DNA of 64,000 bases from Chromera velia (taxonomy: Eukaryota > Sar > Chromeraceae), in contig JAHBMJ010004061.1 in the NCBI GenBank assembly GCA_018398765.1, positions 9,656 through 73,655 on the forward strand. The letters are read 5' to 3'. The notes below the pieces were generated by a model that saw only the letters and a program-made list of their open reading frames with translations, did not search any database and was not told the origin of the DNA. Below, one piece after another: positions 35,169 to 46,931 of the stretch. Each line of letters opens with the position of its first letter. Within the stretch, counting starts at the first letter, position 1. The position numbers and the translations under genes are program-made.

Positions 35169-38100
35169 GATCCCCCCCAGCTACAGACAAGAAAATCGCG
35201 TCCCCGCGATCAGTCAGACACATTCGAGCATGCGCGGAAAGGGAAAAAAGACGAGCAAAAGGATACGATTAACCATGCAGACGCAATGCAAACCCATGTA
35301 ACCAATAGAACACCTTTAAGGAGGCAGTCAAAAATATTTAGACGCGAAAGCTAACAAGCAGAAAAGTTTCCTTCCATTGATGCAAGTCAATCAAATTAAC
35401 GTGCGCAAAGGTGCTATCACCACTGCCTTGCCGGCAACGCCAACCTGCCAGGTCTTTCCTCGAAAAACCCGTTTTAGGGACGTTGGCTTGCTTGTAGCCT
35501 GTAAAAGCACACCATCTCTACCTGACAGCAGAGCCCGTCACCCGACGGCCGCAAGCTTCCCAATACAAGGTCTTACATTTCTCCAGCTTTCTATTAACCT
35601 CTCAGATCTCCGCAAAAGAAAGAACGAGACAGAAATGCTAGATAGAAAGAGCGACAGAGAGCAAGATACAGTGAGGCCCGCACGGTATCTGTGTGGTCAC
35701 ATGCACGCATGCATCCCCATACTGAATCAGATGCATGCACTCGCAGCCGTTTACTTTACTTTTTCTTTTTTTTCTTCATCTCCTTCTCTTTCACTCTCTT
35801 ATCTCTCATTCCTGCTTCGCTTTCCCCTCACTGTCTTCTTTTCTCTTCCGAGCCGCCGGTCTCACAGCAATGCGGCAAAGTCAGACAAGCGAAGGCAGCT
35901 ACAGTAAGGCAAGAGGAGAAGGACTCACACTTTGAACAACACACTCTGCATGACAAGAGTTCGTCTCGATGTAACCAGTGGAAAAGGCGGCCACAGCGAG
36001 AAGATAGAGAAGCAAACGACCGAAACTGGGAAAAGAAAAGAGCAGACCGAAAAGAGCAACAAACAGACAGACTCAGAGAGACACGTGCGGCCAACCAAAG
36101 AACTAACGGAGCAAAAGTTCAGGCATGCATATACGCGCGTACACGCTCCCACTACATCAGATCTTCACATTCACAAACAGGACAGTATCAAAGGGCACCG
36201 GAAGGCGGTAAATTAAAAAGCGGAGACGGCGTCAATACAAAAATTCTAAAAGGGACAGACAATCGCATTCCGACAAATGTTCACTCTTCAAACTCTTGCG
36301 CAGTACGACCGTTTCCTTTTTCTCTCATATCTCTTTCATGCTGCCTTCGTTCCCCTTGAAGCGAGACGGAAAAACAAAGTAACTCCACACCTCCGTGGTC
36401 TTGAAACAAAGACGCAGATCGAACACCACCAACGACAGACCAAGCGAAAAGAAAGATGCGGAACCGGCGGAAAGAAAGAGGTAGCTAACTCCGTTTTTCG
36501 ACTTTGTTTCACTTACTCTCACTCTCTCTCTCTCTTTCTCAGACCGGCCTGCTGGAAGGAAGCAGGCAACAAATAGAACAGTACGCTTACAACAGATCCC
36601 CTTCCAGTTCTCTTTTCTGAATGCAAGTAGACGGGCAGACCAAGGGACGAACAAAACATGAAGAGACGGCGAAAGTTTGGATACAAACCGGGGTAAGCAA
36701 CCGAAAGAACTAGCAATACATGAGAGAGAGAGACACAGCAAACCTTGCATTCCGACGTGAGGTGAGAGATGGACAGAAAGTGACAGAGGTAGGGAAAGGC
36801 AAATCAAGATAACAGATATCAATGAATGAACTGCCATGAACGGCAGCCGGTCAGACCTATCGGAGGGAGACGCCTGGCGGTACACCGTCTAGCTCCACGC
36901 AGATGCTCACGCAGAGACGGCTGGCTCCACCAAGGCCCCCATCAACTCCTGTGCTGTGAGGGGGAGAGGCAATACCCAGAAAACCTAGAGGGTCTCCAAA
37001 GCACCGGCATCCCCCTGCAGGGAGAAGATACAAAAGGGACACAGAGATATGCACGGGCTGTCTCCTCACTTTTTCTTCTTTTTTCGTTGAACCAGACATC
37101 TCTTTAAAGATTTTTTCTCTCTTTGCTCCTCGTCTACTCATTTTCTCTCCACCTCTTCCAGTCTCTTTTTTTTAAATTAAAGAGGAAGCCAGGGATAACC
37201 CGAAACGCTAGCCGAAACATTTCAAAGCAGCAGAAGGAAGCGAGAAGGAGACAGCGAATGAAGGCGCCCCCTCGTACGCTCGTGCTCTCAGCCACATGAG
37301 GGGTCTGACTCCCAAGTCACGCGCAAAGAAGAGAAGCCGAGAGAGAAGAAAGGTCACTCTTCCAAAAGGAGCTCCAGAAGTTCCGAATGCGCGGCACATG
37401 CGGCGCTCGGCTTGTTGTTTTTGCAGTCTACCTCTTTGACGCTCAGCTTTGCAATGCTCACTCCCCCCCCAAGTTCAGTGCAGGAGCGTAAAGGCGGTCA
37501 TAGGCAGTCGCGGGCACGCGCAGACATAAGCACATGGCGGCGACAATCAGGCAGTCCTCTGCCCTTTTTACACGTAGCTAACGTAGGGGTAGGCAATCGA
37601 GTTGGAGTTCTCGTCGACAGAAGGACTCGACGGTCTCGTCAAGCACAAACACACTCTGCGCGTGTCAGTAGCTGCATAAAGGGAGGGAAGGGACCGGACA
37701 CATTGCAGACTGCCCCGCTGGTCTCTTTCTATCTCATCTCTTCTTTCTGTCTCGTTTCGTCTCCTTGCTGCTCCTTTTGACACATGCACTGGCATGAACT
37801 CTCAACTCTGGACAAAAGACGCTCCAGTCACACTCAGTCGCTAGTACTTTGCATGCTTTCGGCCAGCCTCGATTCGATTCGCCCCCCCCACCCCGAAGCA
37901 ACCCCCCTCTCCTCCTCTTTCCGCTCCCTTTCTCTTCCCCTTTGTCCCCCCTTTTCACCCCCTCTTCCCTTTTCCCCCCCTTTCTCCCTCCCCTTCCCTT
38001 CTCTTCCCCCATGCCCCCCTCTTGCCCTTCCCTGTTAGTTAAAAATGTGCCGGCGCCGGTGAGAGACGAGACAGCAGCCGCCGTGTGCCCTACTCTATCT

Positions 38101-40050
38101 CTTGGTAGGTCTGCCGCGACTCTTCTACCTCTCTTGCCGTCGAGGGCAGGCTCAATAACATTTTGTACCCCTTCCTTACTTCCCCTTCCTTCCTACTGCA
38201 GGCTCGCCGCGTCGGAGTCCAAGAGCAGAAGGCCTTCCCCGGCTAGCACACCGGCCGTCACCGCGTTGGTCCATGTGGTACGCCGCCACCTGTCTCTTCT
38301 GTCTGTTGAACATGCATGCAGAGTCTCACACACCCGATCAAACGGCCACTCATCAAACGATCCACATGACAGACGGACAACCAGAAGCGACAAGCTCTCT
38401 CTCGGAAGAAAGTGATAATCTTGCAGACACATGGTCCCAGGAGAGACGAAGGGCGTCTTCTTGTGTTTGGACGCTGTCGGAGGACCAGTCCAGACAGACC
38501 CAGACACGCTGGAGGTGTTTGCAGGCCACGAAGGTGGTCAGCCTTGCGCAGACAAGCAAGCAACCAACAGCAAAGACAAGTGAAGGTGATCAGCCGACAC
38601 TTGTCCAGAAGATAGAGACAGTTACAGAATCAGCAGACATAAGGAAAGCATTCGACTGGCCGTTTGGATTGCGATGTGCTTGTAGGTGGCGGTCTCAATG
38701 AAGTCAAGCTCCTCGAAAGTCTGAGCAACACCAAGCAACGCTAGGGTATTCGACTATTTCAATTACGATTAAGATTTTATAGGTAAGATCATACAAAACA
38801 TATAATAAAAACATAGATTACATAAATATTTCAGGTTAAAGGAACACTGGTATGGTTTATCTTAAAAAGCTTCAATCCGGTGAAATTAAGTGTGATTACG
38901 GGAAAAAATAATCATATACCCCCCCTTTTATGGTATGTCTCTTATAATTGATTACGGATTACGAGATTACGGCATCTTTTGAAAGACCACCAATATTTTT
39001 TTTCTTTGCATACCATCACCCATCTCCCAGAAAGCACAAGGCTTCCCGCTGTAGCTCATATAAAAGACAATAAAAATTATTAATTCTCTTTTTCTGCAGT
39101 CTTTTGAACGGCTATCAGGGATTCAAGCTGGGGATTCAGAGGTAAAGGGAGGGGGGGAAACTGATGGAAGAGGCGTTGAGTTGACTACTTGGCCTCTCTC
39201 GGGAGGCCGCAGAGCAATAGCAGCCGCCGCAAGCCTGGTTCTATGGCAGCCCAAAATTTGCTTTAATACTGTTAGTCTTGATGTTGTTTTTTATTGGTTG
39301 CACCATGCAAAATTCGTAGGAAAAGGCTAGGGAAAAAGTTTATTCATGGAGGAGGATGAGCTATAAAAAGTTGAAGAAGCGTTTAAAAAGCTTCTCATTA
39401 AGAACTCTGATATTGTTATGGATGTTGAGATTGAAGTCTAGTGATGACATTATCGCATCATGACAGTTTTCTTTTGTTTTTTGAAGGAGGGTCCAAGGAG
39501 GGGGGCTGTTTACCCCATTTTACTATATATTACGGATTAGGAGTTTACGAGCCCTTTCTAGATATCACCTGGAGACAAGACTTTCATCGCAGATTGCAAG
39601 TGAACCAATGAGCATTCTGATGAGATGTTGACTTTGTTTGAAGTAATTTAATGTAATAAGTCCTAAAAAAATGGTTTTTAGTGTAGGGGTGACGTTAAAT
39701 ACTAACATGCCCTATGTATAATCCCTAAAATTCATCTAGTAATATTTTAAGTCGATTACCCTAGCAAGCAACGTCTCCACCACCGGCTTTGGCGACCTCC
39801 AACAATCTTTGGGCTCTCCACCCAAGAACAAAGGCAAAGTCCAGGATCGGACTCAAAGGGGATATTCGAAAGAGGGCTCCAGGCAGCTTAGGACGCAAGG
39901 GGACGCTGAATTCCCCTACTCATGGTCTTTGCCTGACCGTGCCCGTATCGTTGCAGTCGGTTTCCAACTGTTGCGCAAAGAGACAGATCTGATCTTCATC
40001 ACAGAACGTATATGAAAGTCGACACTCATCGAGCTGAGCGTTCACCACAA

Positions 40051-40506
40051 TGCTTTGTTCCTTCTGTCCGGCCAGCTTATGGCGTCCAGACAGAAGGTAA
40101 AGCGAGAATAAGAACCTTAGGAAGAATCTGATCTAGAAGAGGAACGTGAGCAACACTCAGTCAGGCAACAGTTTACAGAAAGTTTATCTCTAGAGCGATC
40201 TGGGATTTCAATTAGCTGGATTCATTCTATTATACACGGTTTCTGCTCATTCCTCTCTCTGAGACTCTAGAGCTCTCTTGATCTGTGGCGAACAGACATC
40301 AGACTCAAATGATGTTATCCGTTGCTCGAGTAACATGTTGTATGCTTAAATACAAAAGTCAGACTCGATCGACTTCAACAACTTTGATCGACGCGCGACA
40401 CGTATGAAACAAAGCGCGGCGGGGGAGCCTGGCGTCAACACGCGGGCTCATTCAGATATAGCGCATGCGAGGGTCCAGAGGGCGGCGCACAGGGTAGGAC
40501 TCCACA
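40051..40506 (-). repeat. Long terminal repeat, right copy (456 bp)
   Basis: Direct repeat of the left copy with the same TG...CA ends. The two differ by roughly one base in every 15-20, so the insertion is not recent. GCGC follows at 40,507-40,510, matching the four bases before the left copy. Confidence 0.85.
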
Positions 40507-40510
40507 GCGC

Positions 40511-42057
40511 CATCAACACTCCGCTCAGTGAACCTTCAGACAAACTAGGCTTGATCCGCACCTCATATATGGGGACATGGCATGCATAACAAAAACCTCA
40601 ATCATCATACTCCGCTTTACTGGACCAGATTGGCCGTGCAAGGAGAGAGAAGGAAAGAAATAATATGAGGACAACTGTTTTGTTTGAAAATGCATGCTGC
40701 CGATCACAACCTGTTTTGTTTAATTTTTTTGAGTAAACCATTTATCACAGACTTCTGTCTCAGATAGTCTAAGCCGGGCCGAAAGAAGTTTCTTCTTTCT
40801 CTATTGAGTCTATTCATTTCTTTATTTTCTTTTCTTTTCATTTTCTCTTTCTTCGCTGCGATTCTTCGTCTCTTTCTTTTTGTTTTCCTTTACTCTTACC
40901 TTTGCTAATACCTTTGCTTTGTTTTTCTTTCTTTTCATTCTTTTTCACATCAATTTGTTATGGAAAGGTAGTTGTTTTTTATTTTGAGTGCCTCCAAAAA
41001 GCAACTGAAAAATCGTTATATTATGATTCCGTTATTGCTATTTCAAGCCTATTTGTGTGATTAAGGAAAGCTGTTTCCTGATCTCTTTATACACAGAAAA
41101 GGGAAAGAGGTTTTTCTCACTCAAACGATTGATCAATCGATTTATCCCTTGGATGCATGGTGGACAACTAGCTATTCATAGTGTAGAACGAAGCTGCCGA
41201 CGATATTAGACGGTATAAGCTTTTTCTAGACAGTGCAACTGGCTAAAATAAAACATTTTTTAACTGTTAAAGAATTAAACCGGTTAAGAAACTAGTTAAA
41301 ACCAGTGCTAGAACCAGTGACTGTAACATTTTTTATCAAACATTGATTCGCTTCACCAAAGTCAATGTAAGTCACTGCCACTCACTAACACTCACTAATA
41401 AACAATACATCTGGCGAAGTATTCTCCTTCTTTTATTTTTTTCAACTTCGTTTAATAATAGTCAGTCATGTATCAAGTCTTTTTTGACCCAGAATTTGGA
41501 ACAAAAAAGTAAAAAAAAAAAAAAAAAAAACAAAGGTACCCGTTTCAATCATTACGCCCCCCACAACTTCTGCGCCCGGCCCACACAATCCATGAGCTTC
41601 TGAGACGATCGAGCTGAGTTTAATTCTCGCATGAGGAGAGCCGGACAGGTCAAGAGGGAGGATCTGCGTGAAGCTCTCTGAGTGCACTGCATAGACCCAA
41701 TAGCGGACGGCCTTCTCTGGTGCGAATTTACGGACGCACAGTGCCCCTCCACCCCCAAGTGCCCCCCCCCTTCCGCGGTTTCATCGCTTCACCGGCATCG
41801 CATGCACTGAACACGGACGAAACCCAACCTGTGACTCAAAAACGAGGACAACGGAAAGACAGAAAAAAACAGAGTTTCAAATCACTCACAAGTGGGACGA
41901 AAAGCCAATCAATTCTGAGTGTCGAGGGAAGGAAAGCCACATACTGAGTTTCAAGAAAAGATCAAAGACACGCACGAAGAGAGAGGCAACCATCGCAGTC
42001 CTGCATTGCAAATGTTGGAAGAAACGAATGCCCATGCTCATTCACTCACTTTTCCCT
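40511..42057. other. Gene-free region between the LTR element and PSMB7
   Basis: 40,700-41,530 is AT-rich with T-rich runs and an A-run of about 20 near 41,511-41,530. After 41,550 composition is mixed and probably holds 3' untranslated sequence of the proteasome gene. No exon was seen. Confidence 0.4.
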
Positions 42058-42609
42058 CTACACTCCCATCGTCACATCTCCGTCTTCAATCGTGATCTTC
42101 GCCCGCATCTCACGCACATGCTCTTCCAGAGTCGGAGTCGTGCCCTTCGGAAACTCAACCTGAAAGAGGGAGGAAGGAAGAATGCGTATTTATTGGATAG
42201 GAACGCAAAAGAAGAAAGTCCAACGGGGAGCCACACAGGAACACTGAAAGGAGGGGGAGCGAGGGGCGAGGCTGATGCCCCCCCCTGATGCCCTGTCTTG
42301 TTTTACCCATTCTTAAAGCAGAAGCACACTGACAAAGGATTGATGCCCAATGGATGCAGTGGGAAAACTCACAGATGACTCTCTCGTCGCATGAACAGAC
42401 CTAAGAGGAAGGGACATTTGCAGCGAGGACACTACGTAACTTTGCACCGTCGTAACAGAAAAAACAAAAAGCAAGTACGCACCTTCATGGGCATTCTGAA
42501 CTTCCGTTCATTCCCCCTCTCGAACCCCACAGTATGGGTTACGCCCTCCTTTTTGATGATACACGTGTCGATGTTTCCTCCCGACCCAAGATCGTTGTCG
42601 ATTCCCGAC

Positions 42610-42645
<36 letters not shown>

Positions 42646-43543
42646 GCACACACACACACGTGTGCCAGTATTTGTTTGGCGATTCCATGCAGTCGGACCA
42701 GTCAGGCAAATCGGTAAAGCAAAAAAAAAAAGGCACCCGCGAGAAAGACAGAGACCACGCGAAAAAGGTAACAAGGAAATCGTGATACGTCGACAGGAAG
42801 AGTCGAGATGAATTAGTTGGCGCATCCTTTTCAACTGTCCTCTTCACCTGCAATCCGTGAAACACCTTCAGTTGACAAGCCATCGCTGGCCAAATTGCAC
42901 TACAGAAAAAAGGGATCCTCCTTCCCTTCCCTCTCTCCTTTCTCTCTTCCCTCTGTCTGTCACAAAGAAATACAGCGTCCTCGAATCTCTCGCTACTTTC
43001 TAGACACCTTTCTACAATGGCAATCACCCAAATGGTCAATGGACGGTAGCACATGAGCGAAAGCGGCCGACAGCGAGCTCATAAAATGACCAGCCCACAA
43101 GCAAGCCAGATAGATACGAGAAAACACACTGCAGCAAAGAGATCAAGAAAACACAAAACAGGAATGTCTCGATAGAACAGCGAAAATGCAACACCAACCG
43201 AATTGCATCAGCCACCAATTTCTGTCCCTCCTCTGCCGTCATATCATCTTTGTATCCTGCAAACCCAGAGAGAGAGGGGGGGAAGCAGGGGGGTTACGGG
43301 GGGGGAGAGGGAGGGGGGCACACCCACAAAGAGCGGACGTTCAGAGATGAACAGACCGACTGCACATTCTTTGTTTTCTCTTCTCGTTGTTCCTCTTTTC
43401 CCTCACACTCAGGAAGACACGAGGGGGAAGAGAAACGAAGAAAAAAAAATACACACAGAAAGAAAACAAAGGAAAACAGGAAGCAAACACAGAAAGAAGA
43501 AAGAAGCGACAGAGGAAGAGGGAGGGAGGGGGAGGGAGGGAGG

Positions 43544-43594
<51 letters not shown>

Positions 43595-43648
43595 AACAGA
43601 CAGACAGACAGACAGACACACACACACACACACACACACAGAGGGGGA

Positions 43649-43692
<44 letters not shown>

Positions 43693-45082
43693 CAAAGAAG
43701 GAAAGAAAGAAGGAAAGAGAAGAAAGAAACAACGAAAGAATGAATGAGTGAATGTTCAGCCGTGGGCAGGACTGCCAGACAGAAAGAACGAAAAGAAAAA
43801 AAGAGGTGAAAAGAAACAAAAAACTCAGCGGTACACGTAGAACTGCATAGACATTCGAGCTACGAGACCGACTGGTTGGCGCAATCACTCTTTCATCTGC
43901 CTGTCTGTCTCCCTGTCTCTTTCCACCTCTCTACATCCATCTATTTGTCCATGCCTCCCCGTATTTGCCTCACCCACCTACCAGCTTCCAACACCGCCAT
44001 CGCAGCGAGGGAGCCCGAGCCCATGGTTGCAAAGGGAAGCCTGTCGGAGGACCCGTGCGGATGGATCATGAACAGGTGGGGGCCCTTCACGTCGTGACCT
44101 CCGAGAACGAGAGCCGTACCGATGTGGCCTTGGTATCTGTCATCAAACGAGGGGGTGCAGGGGGGGGAAGTGAGCAGGAGAGAGCAGGAGGTGAAACATG
44201 TAAACAGAAGGAATGTTCAAAAGAAAGACCAGCCCAACGTTGTGCTCTTTCTACGCTCATTCTTCTTTTTCTGTTTCTTCACCTCGAGACAGATTTTTCT
44301 TGGTGGGCCACTTTTGATCTCAACAATTGGGGGTCTTTTTTTTGATAGAGGAATCCACACTTGTGGAAGGAAGAGTCACCTAGACATCTAGCGAAGACAC
44401 CCTCATGGACGTAGGGACGCACTTACAGTGAGGAGGTTGGACCGGCACAATGCTGAGAGAGTGAAAAAGCGAGGCAGAAACACACGGTGGACGGGGAAAA
44501 AGGAGTATCCCCAAAACAAACTCGCAAAGAAGGTATCACTGACGGACCTGAAGAGCATCTGTGTCAGCATCGCCACTGCGGTGGTAACTCTGGGCTGTCT
44601 GTCGACGTAGAGTCTGTGAAGCTCCAGTTGGGATGCCATCATCTCCGTCACATGGGTCAAGTCTGCATGCATAGGAGGGGGGGCGCATGGGAATAAAAGA
44701 GCAAAGGCCGTGAGAAAACAGAGAAGGAAGACCTGAGAGGCACCGAAGGATCAACCTGCCTGCGCTTCTTTTCCCCTCTCAAGACAGAGTTGACCACCTT
44801 TTATGCGGGCTGACCTGCTGATGTCCCTGCCCCAGCACAGAAGATGTTGTCTGCAAGGTAATGAATTTTGTCAGCCTCCTTATCAGCCACGATAGGACCT
44901 TCAGTGGCACGAGTGTCGGCGGCGAGAACAACCGCATCTTTGCAGACTACTCCACAGATGGTCGTTCCCGTCTTCATTGCCTTGAACGGCTTCAGACCAT
45001 TTTGCAAGAGCATCTCATTTCGACGCACTGCATCAAAGCTGAACCCGCTCCTCTGGACATTGATTGCGTCGACGTAGTCCAT
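42058..45082 (-). CDS. PSMB7: 20S proteasome subunit beta type 7 (beta2, trypsin-like site)
   Basis: 274-residue protein from six exons with all phases closing: 44,815-45,082; 44,548-44,662; 43,982-44,136; 43,199-43,256; 42,483-42,609; 42,058-42,159. The propeptide is about 40 residues, cut before the threonine in [10 protein letters not shown]. Counting from that Thr1, Asp17 (VLAADTRAT) and Lys33 (DKEADKIHY) are in place, Gly45 marks a beta2 type, and the Ser129 loop ([11 protein letters not shown]) and [10 protein letters not shown] (Asp167/Ser170 region) are present. Residue 53 is Thr where mammalian beta2 has an acidic residue. The C-terminal arm that wraps beta3 is present and short ([20 protein letters not shown]). 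Length is close to human PSMB7 (277). Its start lies 790 bases from that of the divergent U2B''-type gene. Confidence 0.95.
43540..43690. repeat. Compound (AG)n/(AGAC)n/(AC)n microsatellite in a PSMB7 intron
   Basis: AG repeats, then CAGA repeats, AC repeats and AG repeats again, within a wider purine-rich tract (43,420-43,745). In the sense direction of PSMB7 it is CT/GT-rich. A separate (AC)n at 42,612-42,658 runs directly up to the acceptor of the exon at 42,609. Confidence 0.92.
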
Positions 45083-45873
45083 TGTGAGGAAAAGTAATCT
45101 CGGGATCAGGGAACCAGGACTGAGAGGCAGAAAAAATTTTTTTTTTGGAAACGGTCTCAGCTTTCAATGGATCACTTCAGCCACAGCCTCCCAAACACTT
45201 CTCCTGTTGTTCTGACTGCCAACTCTTGATGGCTGAGATGATGACAATTTGTGCAAATATTGATACCTGGCAGTGTCCGCTTTGCACAAAGCTCATCGAC
45301 TCATGCAGGAGATTTCAGGAGACAGCTAATTCAAGTGGAAGGATCTTCAAGGCCGGTGAAGCTTTTCGCAAATGAGCTACTTTGCAAGCGGGAACTCCGT
45401 GCGAGCACCTGCGGAGACGGCAAAAAACCTATGGTCTCAAAATTGTACTTCGATCATGGATGACGACTTTTTCACTGTGCCCTTCGAAAGGCTCTTCAGA
45501 TCAAAAAGAGACTCCTCTCCTCCTGCTCTCATCATTTCGCGTTCTTCGACACCTCACCTCGTCGCCAATCTTTATTGCCAAGAAACAGTGTGATTCGTAT
45601 TCCTTGCGGTTTTTTTCTGGAGCTCTTAAATTCAATTCGAGATCTCGTGTGCAGACTTGAGACGGCTTCAAATTCAATTCTCGTGGGCAGACTTGAGACG
45701 GCTTCCTTTGTTGTGTCACTTCGTCGGTGATCCTTATGTCTGCGTCTCTGTGCATCAGGAGAACACTATCCGCACACTGCACGAGTGCCTGAAGGGTCTG
45801 CCAGCACCCGACAGTTCTGATTTGGTAATTTGTTTCTTTTCCATTTCGAGGGAAGCTCCCTGGCTCCTAGCTG
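45083..45873. promoter_or_regulatory. Divergent region between PSMB7 and the U2B''-type gene
   Basis: 790 bases between two outward-facing start codons. A direct duplication of about 33 bases lies at 45,631-45,669 and 45,673-45,705 (shared words TTCAATTC, CTCGTG, GCAGACTTGAGACGGCTTC). No TATA box stands out. Untranslated leader exons of either gene may lie here. Confidence 0.4.
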
Positions 45874-46868
45874 ATGAGTTTTGGAGGATTTCCACCGCCC
45901 ATGGGAGGGGGGCCACCCTCCCGCCCTATGGGCCCCCCTGGCATGAATGCCCCAGCAGGAGGACCGGGCGGAATGCCCGGGGGCGGTGCGCCACGTCAAG
46001 GTCCTGGTCTCATTCCCCCTGAGGTCATGCAGCAGATGCTGTTGAATATGGTGCAGAGCGGGAAGGGGCCATTACCAGGAGCAGGGGTGGGGGGGGGGAA
46101 ACCTGACGATGACTTTTCGGGGGAGAATCAGACTCTGTATGTCAACAACCTGAACGACCGGATAAATCCTACAAGTAAGTCGCGGCACTTCGAAACCGAA
46201 CTCTTCTTTTCCTTAGTCTATACTCCCAGTTTACCTTTCCAGGCTCCATGACCCTTTCTGTAATTCTGGGTCTATCCACGTTCCTGTTCTTAACACGATC
46301 GCTTGTCCCGTCTGCTTCTTTCTCTTCCTGCGCGTGGTCGGGTGGTTTACTTGCTCTCTGTCTGCCTTCTCCCTCGTCCCCCCCCCTCACCTGTGCTGCC
46401 TGCCTTCTGTGGCTTTCTTTTGTCTTCGTCTGTCTGACTGCGGAGGCCCCGATCTGTCCATGATGTCACTCCCCCTGATGAAGGCGTTCTGCCTTTCTAC
46501 TTTTTCGTTTGATTCGTCTGCATATCTGCTGACTTTGTCTCTTTTGCCCTTGTCTTCCGTGCAGAAATGAAGGAAAGACTCGACTCTCTGTTCAGACAGC
46601 ACGGAGAGGTGATAGACGTTCAGTGCAGTGGGACCTTCTGGAGGAAGGGGCAGGCCTGGATCACGTTCGCGTCGGTTGACCAGGCGAGAAGAGCCATGGA
46701 CAGTCTAAACGGTGTCCAGTTGGAAGGAAAGGAAATGGTTCGTTAGTCCCTCTGTCGCTGTGTAAGCACAAACAGGACGAATTACAGCACGAATTTTGGT
46801 GCGCACATTTTTCAAGTTCAATTTGACGTCTTCAGCATTGTTTCCCTTTTTTCAGCTCCATTACACAG

Positions 46869-46931
<63 letters not shown>

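Larger units (their letters stand above)
34726..40506 (-). mobile_element. LTR-bounded element without recognisable gag-pol
   Basis: Two direct repeats (34,726-35,168 and 40,051-40,506), both TG...CA, are flanked by the 4-bp direct repeat GCGC (34,722-34,725 and 40,507-40,510). In minus orientation the sequence next to the right-hand LTR reads TTGTGGTGAACGCTCAGC, a possible primer-binding site with TGG, and the sequence next to the left-hand LTR reads AGCTGGGGGGGATC, a possible polypurine tract. The 4.9-kb interior contains only short frames on both strands; I find no reverse transcriptase, integrase or protease motif. It fits a non-autonomous LTR element (LARD-like). The interior includes an almost pure C/T stretch at 37,885-38,037 and AT-rich DNA from 38,740 to 39,780. 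Confidence 0.65.

Noticed and set aside
35377-36359. Plus-strand frames inside the LTR element as gag
   Set aside because: No zinc knuckle, protease or RT motif, and the element's own signals point to the minus strand.
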